The translations under genes were made by a program, and so were the position numbers. 64,000 bases of DNA from Prevotella sp. MA2016 (lineage in GTDB: Bacteria > Bacteroidota > Bacteroidia > Bacteroidales > Bacteroidaceae): positions 1 through 64,000 of the forward strand of contig NZ_JHUW01000010.1 of assembly GCF_000619825.1 (NCBI RefSeq), written 5' to 3'. Below are positions 45,943-53,241 of this stretch, piece after piece. Under the pieces are notes generated by a model, which was not told where the DNA came from, did no database searches, and was given only the letters and a program-made list of their open reading frames with translations. Positions within the stretch are counted from its first letter, which is position 1, and each line of letters opens with the position of its first letter.

Positions 45943-46556
45943 ATTGTTTTCTTGTTGAATTCTTCTTTTTCCTTGTCTTGTATGCTCATCGAAGCCTTCA
46001 TGAGGTAGAAGGTTGGAATGAGAGTGATCCATACGTAGGCCTGGATAAATCCTGCTATGGCAAACACCACAATGCTGAGCCACATCACGCTGTCGGGCAT
46101 GCCCGATGGGTCGCCATTAAGCACGCCTACCTGACTCTGCAGATTTGCCATCATCAGTATGCCCATAGGCAGTGTGGTAAGTAGTGCAAGTATGGTCACG
46201 ATGAATAGGCATACCACTGTGACGATGAATACCTTGCCCAGATGGCGCAGCCACGACATGAAGGGTAGTGGGGGTAGTGGCTTTATCAATTGGCGCTTCT
46301 TCAGTTGCTTGTTGGCTACAAACAGCCATAAGGCAACTATAACTATAGCCAATAGTGATGCGGGCAGCATGAGGGTTGGCGAAAGGAGCGTGGGTAGAGC
46401 TGATGCGCCTGCCTGTAGGATGGCAAAGCCGATAGCCAGCCACCATGTGGCTTTGAAAATCTTTCGGAAATTACCGCTGAATAATTGGTAGCCATCGCTA
46501 ATGCAGGCTTGACTGCTACGCACCTTTAATTCTATGTCTTTTTTTTCTGTTTCCAT
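45939..46556 (-). CDS. Four-TM membrane protein coupled to hisB, unknown function
   Basis: 205 aa from [12 protein letters not shown]. Four hydrophobic segments: about 36-52, 58-80, 105-130 and 156-182 (for example [24 protein letters not shown] and [23 protein letters not shown]). The N- and C-termini are charged. I do not recognise a family. The stop overlaps the hisB start by 4 bp and a good promoter lies upstream, so hisB expression depends on this gene's transcription and translation. A frame extension to 46610 runs into the promoter and is rejected. Confidence 0.78.
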   Translation of the reverse strand: METEKKDIELKVRSSQACISDGYQLFSGNFRKIFKATWWLAIGFAILQAGASALPTLLSPTLMLPASLLAIVIVALWLFVANKQLKKRQLIKPLPPLPFMSWLRHLGKVFIVTVVCLFIVTILALLTTLPMGILMMANLQSQVGVLNGDPSGMPDSVMWLSIVVFAIAGFIQAYVWITLIPTFYLMKASMSIQDKEKEEFNKKTI

Positions 46557-46578
46557 TGCTAAATTTAATTTTTCGAGT

Positions 46579-46587
46579 GCAAAGATA
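46579..46587 (-). promoter_or_regulatory. Promoter -7 box of the membrane protein-hisB unit
   Basis: Minus-strand TATCTTTGC 23 bp before the ATG; exact match. Confidence 0.65.
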
Positions 46588-46596
46588 GCGTTTTTT

Positions 46597-46662
46597 GGCT
46601 CGAATTGCACGAATTAACATGAAAAAATAAATAAATTCGCAAAAATTCGCGTTATTCGTGCC
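46597..46662. repeat. Long imperfect palindrome, GGCACGAATT family, copy 3
   Basis: Begins GGCTCGAATTGCACGAATTA and ends AAATTCGCGTTATTCGTGCC. Lies between two divergent promoters, like copy 2. Confidence 0.7.
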
Positions 46663-46672
46663 TAATTTTTAC

Positions 46673-46681
46673 TATCTTTGC
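46673..46681 (+). promoter_or_regulatory. Oxidoreductase gene promoter -7 box
   Basis: TATCTTTGC 18 bp before the ATG at 46699; exact match. Confidence 0.65.
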
Positions 46682-46698
46682 AGCCAAATAGGTTAATT

Positions 46699-47691
46699 AT
46701 GAAAGTATTAAGGTGGGGTTTTATTGGCTGTGGCGAGGTTACCGAGAAGAAGAGTGGTCCCGCTTTCAGTGAGGTTGAAGGCTCTAGCGTAGTGGCTGTC
46801 ATGAGTCGCACTGAGAAGCATGCGCGCACTTATGCTGTCCAGCATGGCATAGCCAAATGGTACACCGATGCTCAGGAGATGATAGATGATCCTGATGTCA
46901 ATGCAGTGTATGTGGCCACACCGCCTTCTAGTCATGCCACTTATGCTATTATGGCCATGAAGGCAGGCAAGCCTGTGTATGTAGAAAAACCGCTGGCAGC
47001 CAGTTATGAGGATTGTGCACGTATCAATCGTATTAGTGAGCAGACTGGTGTGCCATGTTTTGTGGCCTACTATCGCAGATATCTTCCTTATTTCCAGAAG
47101 GTTAAAGAGATAGTGAATAGCGGTAGGATAGGTAAGATTCTGAATGTACAGATACGCTATACCGAACCTCCTCGTCAGGCCGATCTGGATGCAATTGCCA
47201 ATCATGAGCCCTTGCCTTGGCGCCTGCAGCCCGATATCGCTGGCGGTGGCTATTTTTATGATATGGCCCCCCATCAGCTCGACATGTTGCAGGATTTGTT
47301 TGGCGTTATCCTCGAGGCGCGTGGCATTTGCAGTAATCGTGGCGGCTTGTATAAGGCCGAAGATTCAGTAAGCGCTTGTTTTCAGTTTGAGAATGGATTG
47401 CCTGGCAGTGGCTCGTGGTGTTATGTGGCTCATGAGAGTGCTCGCGAGGATTGTATAGAAATTATTGGCACCGAGGGACAAGTCAGTTTCTCTGTGTTCG
47501 ATTATACCCCCATCCGCTTGCAAACTAACCAGGGTGAAGAGCGTATCACCGTGCCTAATCCGCCTTATGTGCAGTATCCCATCATCAAGAGTGTGATAGA
47601 GCATCTGCAGGGGTTGGGCGTTTGCGAGTGTACCAGCGTGTCGGCCACACCTGTCAACTGGGTGATGGATCGCATCTTGGGTAAATTCTGA
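46699..47691 (+). CDS. Gfo/Idh/MocA-family NAD(P)-dependent oxidoreductase
   Basis: 330-aa protein with an N-terminal Rossmann fold (RWGFIGCGEVTEKKSGPAF; cofactor end of strand 2 around VVAVMSRTEKHARTYA), the family motif PVYVEKPLA (Lys next to the catalytic region), and a C-terminal substrate domain with GGGYFYDMAPHQLDMLQDLFG. The family oxidises or reduces sugars and cyclitols; the substrate is not evident. The start at 46699 (MKVLRWG) is favoured; seven earlier codons overlap the promoter. The next gene begins 15 bp later and may be co-transcribed. Confidence 0.86.
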   Translation: MKVLRWGFIGCGEVTEKKSGPAFSEVEGSSVVAVMSRTEKHARTYAVQHGIAKWYTDAQEMIDDPDVNAVYVATPPSSHATYAIMAMKAGKPVYVEKPLAASYEDCARINRISEQTGVPCFVAYYRRYLPYFQKVKEIVNSGRIGKILNVQIRYTEPPRQADLDAIANHEPLPWRLQPDIAGGGYFYDMAPHQLDMLQDLFGVILEARGICSNRGGLYKAEDSVSACFQFENGLPGSGSWCYVAHESAREDCIEIIGTEGQVSFSVFDYTPIRLQTNQGEERITVPNPPYVQYPIIKSVIEHLQGLGVCECTSVSATPVNWVMDRILGKF

Positions 47692-47706
47692 TTGCTTTTG
47701 TTTCTT

Positions 47707-48798
47707 ATGAAGAAAGGACTGTTGGTTGTGTTGTGGATGATGATGGGGCTGAGCGCAATGGCTGCTGAGCCCGACTCTCTTGTCATCGATAGCATCGGCA
47801 GTCTGCATAAAATGGGCGTGATACGTCGTACTGTTCGTGAGTTCGACCGCCTGAACAAAGCGTATATCGAGCCGCAGCATTATGAGTTTACGGTGATGGG
47901 ACAGATCACCCGCACCTATGAGAGCTTTATTCTTGACAGCAAAGGGCAGACCATCACCTTGGCTCCCGACGGGCTCACCAAGATTGGTCCTTATTTCGGA
48001 TGGCGCTGGTTCTTCCTGGGTTTTACGTTTGATATTAAGAATATCGGTTTCAGTCAGAGTGGCTTGCGTAAAGAGTTCGATCTGAGTATATACTCCTCGC
48101 AGGTGGGTGTGGATATCTTCTACCGCCGTACGGGTAATGACTATAAGATTCGCGATGTACGACTGGGATATGGTCTTGATGGCGACTGGTTGGAAGGAGT
48201 ACCTTTTGATGGTGTAAATGTGGGTATCACTGGTGCCAGTGCCTATTATATCTTTAATCATGGGCGTTTTTCCTATCCGGCAGCATTCGCTCAGAGCACC
48301 TGTCAGAAGATAAGCTGTGGTTCATGGATGGCTGGAGTGGGATTTACAAAGAATACCCTTGACATGGACTACGAGAAATTGGAGACTACCCTCCGTTCGC
48401 GCATCTCCAAGGAGCAGGAACTGAAACTCGATTCGGGTATGATGTTCAGCGATATCAAGTACAGCGATTTCATGCTGTCGGGTGGCTATGCCTACAACTG
48501 GGTGTTTGCCAAGAACTGGCTGTTTTGCGCCAGCGGACAGTTGGCTGTGTGCTATAAGTCGAGCTATGGCGAGATTGCCGGTGAGAAGAAGGGGTTTAGT
48601 ATCGATAAGGTGAATCTGGATGGTATAGGCCGCTTCGGACTGGTTTATAATAATACCCGCTGGTATGCCGGTTGCAGTGCCATTATGCGCACCAACAACT
48701 ATCACACGGCGCGCTTTACTGCCAAGAACTTCTTCGGCTCGTTTAACTGCTATGTGGGTTATAATTTTGTATTGAAAAAGAAATATCGTAAAGCATGA
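47707..48798 (+). CDS. DUF4421-type outer-membrane-like protein
   Basis: 363 aa with a Sec signal (MKKGLLVVLWMMMGLSAMAAE). The mature part is rich in aromatic residues and alternating beta-strand patterns (SYPAAFAQSTCQKISCGSWMAGVGF, SGGYAYNWVFAKNWLFCASGQLA, SFNCYVGYNFVLKKKYRKA), consistent with a beta-barrel in the outer membrane. I believe this is the Bacteroidetes DUF4421 family, of unknown function. It overlaps the next gene (DUF1460) by 4 bp, so the two are translated together. Confidence 0.75.
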   Translation: MKKGLLVVLWMMMGLSAMAAEPDSLVIDSIGSLHKMGVIRRTVREFDRLNKAYIEPQHYEFTVMGQITRTYESFILDSKGQTITLAPDGLTKIGPYFGWRWFFLGFTFDIKNIGFSQSGLRKEFDLSIYSSQVGVDIFYRRTGNDYKIRDVRLGYGLDGDWLEGVPFDGVNVGITGASAYYIFNHGRFSYPAAFAQSTCQKISCGSWMAGVGFTKNTLDMDYEKLETTLRSRISKEQELKLDSGMMFSDIKYSDFMLSGGYAYNWVFAKNWLFCASGQLAVCYKSSYGEIAGEKKGFSIDKVNLDGIGRFGLVYNNTRWYAGCSAIMRTNNYHTARFTAKNFFGSFNCYVGYNFVLKKKYRKA

Positions 48799-49637
48799 TA
48801 AGAAAACTATATATTCTATTACTGGTGTTTGTGCTGGCAGCTCCGTTGCATGCTGCAGAGCCTGAGGCAGCCAAGATTGTGGCGCTGCTCAAGAAGGCCC
48901 GGCAGCAGGATAGCAAAACGGTGCTCCCACTGTTCTTCGCCCGTCAGTTCTTGGGTGTGCCTTATGTGGCGCATACCTTAGAGGTGAACGATAGCGAACG
49001 CTTGGTGGTGAATACCCGTCAGATGGACTGTACAACACTGGTTGAAACGGTAACAGCGCTCACTTTTTGTGCACAGCGTAAGGATACTGCTTACGCGGCT
49101 TTTCAGCACACGCTGCAGGCTATGCGCTATCGGGGTGGGGTGATAGATGGTTATCCATCGCGCATACATTATTTCACTGATTGGATTGTAGAGAACCAGA
49201 AGGCGGGCATTGTGAACGAGATTCAGCAGCCTAATCCGCCTTTCACTGCTATTCAAACGGTGAAGGTCAACTATATGAGCACCCATCCTCAAAGCTATGA
49301 GGCGTTGCGTAAGCATCCTGAGTATGTGGCTCAGATAGCAAAGGCCGAACGTCGTATCACTGGACAGAAGTTTCGCTACATCCCCAAGAAGCTGGTAGGC
49401 AGGCAGGCATTGCTGCGCAAGGCTATTAAGGATGGCGATATCATTGCTATCACCTGCAATAAGTCAGGCCTCGATATTGCCCATCTGGGCTTTGCTGTGT
49501 GGAAAAAGGATGGCCTGCATCTGCTCAACGCCTCGCAACTGCATCATAAGGTGGTAGAGGAGCCTATGACGCTCTATCGCTATCTGCAGAAGCATCCCTC
49601 GCATACAGGTATTCGAATTATAAGAATAACAAAATAA
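48795..49637 (+). CDS. DUF1460 N-acetylmuramoyl-L-alanine amidase-like protein
   Basis: 280 aa with a Sec signal (residues 1-20, LVFVLAAPLHAAE). It resembles the DUF1460 group of NlpC/P60-superfamily cysteine peptidases: nucleophile in RQMDCTTLVETVTAL, the segment GVIDGYPSRIHYFTDWI, and the histidine in DIAHLGFAVWKKDGLHLLNAS. The group cleaves the muramic acid-L-alanine bond of peptidoglycan fragments, a recycling or remodelling activity. Paired with a beta-barrel protein gene, which suggests a cell-envelope function for both. Confidence 0.85.
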   Translation: MIRKLYILLLVFVLAAPLHAAEPEAAKIVALLKKARQQDSKTVLPLFFARQFLGVPYVAHTLEVNDSERLVVNTRQMDCTTLVETVTALTFCAQRKDTAYAAFQHTLQAMRYRGGVIDGYPSRIHYFTDWIVENQKAGIVNEIQQPNPPFTAIQTVKVNYMSTHPQSYEALRKHPEYVAQIAKAERRITGQKFRYIPKKLVGRQALLRKAIKDGDIIAITCNKSGLDIAHLGFAVWKKDGLHLLNASQLHHKVVEEPMTLYRYLQKHPSHTGIRIIRITK

Positions 49638-49668
49638 CTTAATAGTAACTTAACCAAAGGTAGAGAAA

Positions 49669-50061
49669 ATGGAATTACCCGATTTTATGAGTTATGCGAA
49701 TAAGTTTTCGCAGGCCGAGTTTACAGAGAAGATTGCGCGTATTGCTAAGCGCGCTGGTGCCAAACTGGTTTATGCCGCACTGATACTTTACTACACGTTG
49801 CAGAGCGACAAGGTGAGCAAGACTGACAAGGCTATTATCATTGGCGCTCTGGGCTACATGATCAGTCCGCTTGATGTCATCCCCGATGCTATTCCTATTG
49901 CCGGTCTTACCGACGACCTGGCCGTACTGCTGTACGTGCTCAAGAAGGTGTGGACAGGTATTGATCCCGAGATCATGGAACAGGCAAAGAGCAAGCTCTC
50001 TCGCTGGTTTGATGAGGATGAGATCGACGAGATGGGCGACATCTTCACTGCAGAAGATTGA
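49669..50061 (+). CDS. DUF1232 / YkvA-like membrane protein
   Basis: 130-aa protein. The central part (about 50-100) matches the YkvA/DUF1232 pattern: KAIIIGALGYMISPLDVIPDAIPIAGLTDDLAVLLYVLKK, two short hydrophobic helices around a P-D-x-I-P-D motif. The C-terminus is strongly acidic (FDEDEIDEMGDIFTAED). Function unknown. It sits 31 bp after the amidase gene, so it may end that operon, followed by a strong terminator. Confidence 0.82.
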   Translation: MELPDFMSYANKFSQAEFTEKIARIAKRAGAKLVYAALILYYTLQSDKVSKTDKAIIIGALGYMISPLDVIPDAIPIAGLTDDLAVLLYVLKKVWTGIDPEIMEQAKSKLSRWFDEDEIDEMGDIFTAED

Positions 50062-50081
50062 TCAGCGGTACTAACACAAAA

Positions 50082-50110
50082 AAAAGAGAGTCTCAGAAAG
50101 ACTCTCTTTT
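50082..50110. terminator. Bidirectional intrinsic terminator
   Basis: AAAAGAGAGTCT (50082-50093) pairs with AGACTCTCTTTT (50099-50110) around loop CAGAA. T tracts on both strands allow it to end the YkvA-like gene and the convergent tRNA-Cys, whose 3' end is 1 bp away. Confidence 0.88.
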
Positions 50111-50111
50111 T

Positions 50112-50186
50112 TGGAGGTGCCTAGCAGATTCGAACTGCTGTAGACGGTTTTGCAGACCGTTGACTAAGCCACTCATCCAAGGCACC
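50112..50186 (-). tRNA. tRNA-Cys (GCA)
   Basis: Acceptor stem GGTGCCT/AGGCACC closes at 50186-50180 and 50122-50116. The anticodon stem-loop is ACGGT-CTGCAAA-ACCGT, giving anticodon GCA. The T-loop is TTCGAAT. The 3' TCCA is encoded (50115-50112). Predicted length 75 nt. Confidence 0.93.
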
Positions 50187-50234
50187 ATGATTAGTCATTT
50201 TGTTGGATGACAGCGCATCTTTTCAAATGCGGGT

Positions 50235-50243
50235 GCAAAAGTA
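50235..50243 (-). promoter_or_regulatory. tRNA-Cys promoter -7 box
   Basis: Minus-strand TACTTTTGC, 48 bp ahead of the mature tRNA 5' end; exact match. It lies downstream of the small Cys-rich gene stop (50276). Confidence 0.6.
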
Positions 50244-50275
50244 CTAAGATTTTCTGAGACCACCAAATTTTTTAG

Positions 50276-50467
50276 CTACTTTTTCGCTGAACAACATGAA
50301 TTTTTCTGTTTCTTGCACTTTTTTGCCTGTTCTTTCAGTTCCTTTAGCTGGCATCCGTCGCAACCTTCGCACGGCTCTTCCGCTTTGTTCAGTCGTTCGT
50401 ATGCCCACCACCCAGCATACAAAATCGCCCCCACCAGCACCAGAATTACTATTAACAGTTGCATCAT
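50276..50467 (-). CDS. Small Cys-rich membrane protein (FeoB-associated type)
   Basis: 63 aa: one N-terminal transmembrane helix (MMQLLIVILVLVGAILYAGW) and a cytoplasmic tail with clustered cysteines (EEPCEGCDGCQLKELKEQ, KKCKKQKNSCCSAKK). This resembles the FeoB-associated Cys-rich membrane proteins, which may bind iron or iron-sulfur clusters. No feoA or feoB is nearby; the gene follows the lipid-kinase gene after a 51-bp repeat-filled gap. Function in iron handling is inferred from the family only. Confidence 0.7.
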   Translation of the reverse strand: MMQLLIVILVLVGAILYAGWWAYERLNKAEEPCEGCDGCQLKELKEQAKKCKKQKNSCCSAKK

Positions 50468-50473
50468 ATCATA

Positions 50474-50520
50474 CCTCTCAGTTCTCAGTTCTCACCTCTC
50501 AGTTCTCACCTCTCGGTTCT
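50474..50520. repeat. Tandem CTCAGTTCTCAC-type repeats
   Basis: About four degenerate copies of a ~12-bp unit (CCTCTCAGTTCT, CAGTTCTCACCTCTCAGTTC and so on) fill the gap between the lipid-kinase gene and the Cys-rich gene, touching the kinase stop codon. Confidence 0.7.
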
Positions 50521-51556
50521 ACAGTTTGGTTAGCTTTCGCAACAAAACCTTGTTGATTACCTGGAATCTGTGTCCCTGGCGCTCAATATCTTCGCGTACA
50601 TTATTTATATTATTAAAGAAGTCGCTAAAAGCGTTCAGCAGGAAATTGGGCTGTCCGGCGTCTTCGGTAGCCTCTGGGTTGATGAGTATTTTGATACCTT
50701 GTGGCTCAATGTGTACATCAATTTCTCTGCCAGTCATGATGGGGTCGCCATCGTAGTGTATGGCACCAGGCTGCTTGCGGGTGATGTGTAGCGTCTTGGT
50801 GCGGAATGTTTTGATTTTCGAATTGTTGTGCATGGTTTTCATAAACAGGTCGGCGGCTATCTGTGGCGCGTCGAGGGCTGTAAATGGTTCCATGATGATC
50901 ACATCCATCTCGCCATCCTTCATAGTGGCGCCAGGTGCGATATAGGCATTGTTGCCATACTGAGAGGCATTGGCACAGGCTATGAGAAATGCCTTGTATT
51001 TGCGTGCGCCGGTGTCGTCGCTTACCTCGTAGGTTTCTGGCTTGTATTTCAGTCCTTCCTTCAGCACATTCTCTACGTAGGTGATAGGGCCGCGCTTGCC
51101 AGCCTCGGCAAACTTCAGCGATATAAAAGCATCGAAGCCCATGCCGCAAGTGCAAAAGAAAGGCATATCGTTGATTACGCCATAGTCGTAGGCTTCTATC
51201 TTACAGCTGTTGATGATAGCGATGGCTTTTTTGATGTCGAGTGGCAGGCACAAGTGTCGTGCCAGTCCATTGCCGCTACCACATGGAATGATAGCCAGTG
51301 CCGTTTCTGTGTGAACCAGTGAGCGTGCCACTTCGTTCACAGTGCCGTCGCCACCCACAGCCACTACAATGTCAACCTTCTCGTTGACCTTTTGTTGGGC
51401 TATTTCAGCCGCGTGTCCGGCGTATTCAGTAAAGCATATTTCGGTGTTAAACAGATTTTGGTCGATAATCTGTTCTATCATGGCGGGTATCTCCTCCTTC
51501 GAGTGTGTACCCGAGATTGGGTTTAGAATAAATGTAATTTTCCTCTTTTTCGTCAT
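50519..51556 (-). CDS. Diacylglycerol/sphingosine kinase-family lipid kinase
   Basis: 345-aa DAGK-catalytic-domain protein: ITFILNPISGTHSKEEIP at the N-terminus, the nucleotide motif VVAVGGDGTVNEVARSL, IIPCGSGNGLARHL, and the C-terminal beta domain with GAIHYDGDPIMTGREIDVHI. It phosphorylates a lipid alcohol using ATP. It is divergent from the serine palmitoyltransferase gene across 163 bp, which makes a sphingoid base or ceramide a plausible substrate; diacylglycerol is the conservative alternative. No membrane segment, so it is membrane-peripheral. Confidence 0.86.
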   Translation of the reverse strand: MTKKRKITFILNPISGTHSKEEIPAMIEQIIDQNLFNTEICFTEYAGHAAEIAQQKVNEKVDIVVAVGGDGTVNEVARSLVHTETALAIIPCGSGNGLARHLCLPLDIKKAIAIINSCKIEAYDYGVINDMPFFCTCGMGFDAFISLKFAEAGKRGPITYVENVLKEGLKYKPETYEVSDDTGARKYKAFLIACANASQYGNNAYIAPGATMKDGEMDVIIMEPFTALDAPQIAADLFMKTMHNNSKIKTFRTKTLHITRKQPGAIHYDGDPIMTGREIDVHIEPQGIKILINPEATEDAGQPNFLLNAFSDFFNNINNVREDIERQGHRFQVINKVLLRKLTKL

Positions 51557-51565
51557 AATCGTGCT

Positions 51566-51574
51566 GCAAATTTA
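51566..51574 (-). promoter_or_regulatory. Lipid-kinase gene promoter -7 box
   Basis: Minus-strand TAAATTTGC 9 bp before the ATG; predicts a very short leader. Confidence 0.5.
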
Positions 51575-51669
51575 CGAATTTTGAGCGAAAAAATCCCCCT
51601 TAAAACAAGAAAAAACGAAAAAAGTAATCATTTATTAGTAAAAACTTGCACGTTTTGCCGAAAAATGTG

Positions 51670-51678
51670 TATCTTTGC
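51670..51678 (+). promoter_or_regulatory. spt promoter -7 box
   Basis: TATCTTTGC with a TTG about 21 bp upstream in CTTGCACG. Leader about 38 nt to the ATG at 51720. Confidence 0.65.
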
Positions 51679-51719
51679 ACCCTGAAATTTAAGAAATAAT
51701 AGACGATACCTATATCAGA

Positions 51720-52907
51720 ATGGGACAGTTACAAGAAAGATTCAAGCATTATCGTGAGCCACAGAAGTTTATGGCGGCTGACGTATATCCCTATTTCCGC
51801 GAGATTGAAGGAAAGCAGGGAACGGAAGTTGAAATGGGTGGCCACAAGGTGCTTATGTTCGGCTCAAATGCCTATACAGGTCTGACTGGCGATCAGCGCA
51901 TTATCGATGCAGCTAAGGCTGCGCTCGACAAGTATGGTTCTGGTTGCGCAGGCAGTCGATTCCTTAATGGTACACTCGACCTTCATGTTAAGCTCGAAAA
52001 AGAAATCTCTAAGTTTATAGGCAAGGATGATTGTCTCTGCCTCTCTACCGGTTTCTCAGTTAATCAGGGTGTTATCCCTGCACTGCTGAGTAAGGATGAT
52101 TATGTTATCTGCGATGACCGCGATCACGCATCAATTGTTGATGGACGTCGTTTGGCTTTCGCTCGTCAGTTGCACTACAAGCATAACGACATGGCCGACT
52201 TGGAGCGCGTACTGCAGAAGTTGCCTCAGGAGGCTGTTAAGTTGATAGTTGTGGATGGCGTGTTCTCTATGGAGGGCGACTTGGCTAATCTGCCTGCTAT
52301 CGTTGAGCTTAAGCACAAGTATAACTGCTCTATCATGGTCGATGAGGCTCATGGTGTGGGCGTGTTTGGTCGTCAGGGCCGTGGTGTTTGCGATCACTTC
52401 GGACTTACTGATGAGGTTGATCTTATCATGGGTACCTTCTCTAAGTCGTTGGCTTCTATCGGTGGTTTCATTGCAGCCGACTGGGATACCATTAATTATC
52501 TGCGCCACACTTGCCGCACATACATCTTCTCGGCATCTAACACACCTGCAGCTACTGCCGCTGCTCTCGAGGCTCTGCACATTATCCAGCAGGAACCCGA
52601 GCGCATCCAGGCTTTGTGGGATGTAACCAACTATGCCCTGAAGCGTTTCCGTGAGGAAGGATTCGAAATCGGTGATACCGAGAGTCCTATTATTCCTCTT
52701 TATGTGCGCGATGTTAATAAGACATTCCTGGTAACCGCATTGGCCTTCAAGGCTGGTGTGTTTATCAACCCTGTAATTCCACCTGCATGTGCTCCTCAGG
52801 ACACACTGGTGCGCTACGCTCTGATGGCAACTCATACCAAAGAACAGGTTGACCGTTCAGTAGTTGCTCTGAAGAAGATTTTCGTAGAGCAGGGAATCAT
52901 TAAGTAA
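51720..52907 (+). CDS. spt: Serine palmitoyltransferase
   Basis: 395-aa alpha-oxoamine synthase, PLP-dependent: L-serine plus a long acyl-CoA (or acyl-ACP) gives 3-ketosphinganine, the first step of sphingolipid synthesis. The protein closely follows the Bacteroides Spt pattern (YPYFREIE, VLMFGSNAYTGLT, SGCAGSRFLNGTLDLHV, CDDRDHASIVDGRRL, MVDEAHGVGVFG), with PLP-Lys242 in GTFSKSLASIGGF. Those segments distinguish it from KBL or BioF. Sphingolipids are major membrane lipids in Bacteroidetes. Monocistronic with its own promoter and terminator; it faces the lipid-kinase gene. Confidence 0.94.
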   Translation: MGQLQERFKHYREPQKFMAADVYPYFREIEGKQGTEVEMGGHKVLMFGSNAYTGLTGDQRIIDAAKAALDKYGSGCAGSRFLNGTLDLHVKLEKEISKFIGKDDCLCLSTGFSVNQGVIPALLSKDDYVICDDRDHASIVDGRRLAFARQLHYKHNDMADLERVLQKLPQEAVKLIVVDGVFSMEGDLANLPAIVELKHKYNCSIMVDEAHGVGVFGRQGRGVCDHFGLTDEVDLIMGTFSKSLASIGGFIAADWDTINYLRHTCRTYIFSASNTPAATAAALEALHIIQQEPERIQALWDVTNYALKRFREEGFEIGDTESPIIPLYVRDVNKTFLVTALAFKAGVFINPVIPPACAPQDTLVRYALMATHTKEQVDRSVVALKKIFVEQGIIK

Positions 52908-52930
52908 TTGATAATTGAAAATTGATATTA

Positions 52931-52960
52931 AAGCCTCCCAATTTTGGGGGGGCTTTTTTG
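52931..52960 (+). terminator. spt terminator
   Basis: AAGCCTCCC (52931-52939) pairs with GGGGGGCTT (52947-52955, one G-T pair), followed by a T tract. It lies 24 bp after the spt stop. Confidence 0.85.
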
Positions 52961-53050
52961 TTTTAAGAGGCTTAAAGGGTGTATTTGTTAAAATATGCAA
53001 ACAAAAGGCACTTTTGTGCTCTAATATTTTTGTATTCCGAAAAATCTTCG

Positions 53051-53059
53051 TACCTTTGC
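53051..53059 (+). promoter_or_regulatory. tRNA-Pro promoter -7 box
   Basis: TACCTTTGC 12 bp before the tRNA 5' end; exact match. Confidence 0.7.
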
Positions 53060-53070
53060 ACCCGCAAAAA

Positions 53071-53143
53071 CGAGGTGTAGCGCAGTTGGTAGCGTTCCTG
53101 GTTTGGGACCAGGCTGTCGCAGGTTCGAGTCCTGTCACCTCGA
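53071..53143 (+). tRNA. tRNA-Pro (TGG)
   Basis: Acceptor arms CGAGGTG (53071-53077) and CACCTCG (53136-53142); anticodon stem-loop CCTGG-TTTGGGA-CCAGG with anticodon TGG; T-loop TTCGAGT. Discriminator A at 53143 is followed by CAA, so the CCA tail is not encoded. Confidence 0.94.
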
Positions 53144-53162
53144 CAAACGCCAAAAGTGTGAG

Positions 53163-53192
53163 CCGCTAGCTATTTTTAGCTGGCGGTTTTTT
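53163..53192 (+). terminator. tRNA-Pro terminator
   Basis: CCGCTAGCTA (53163-53172) pairs with TAGCTGGCGG (53177-53186) with one T-G pair, followed by TTTTTTG. Confidence 0.85.
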
Positions 53193-53241
53193 GTTTATTT
53201 TTGACTAAGAACAATAACTATAAATAAGATTTTCGAACTAT

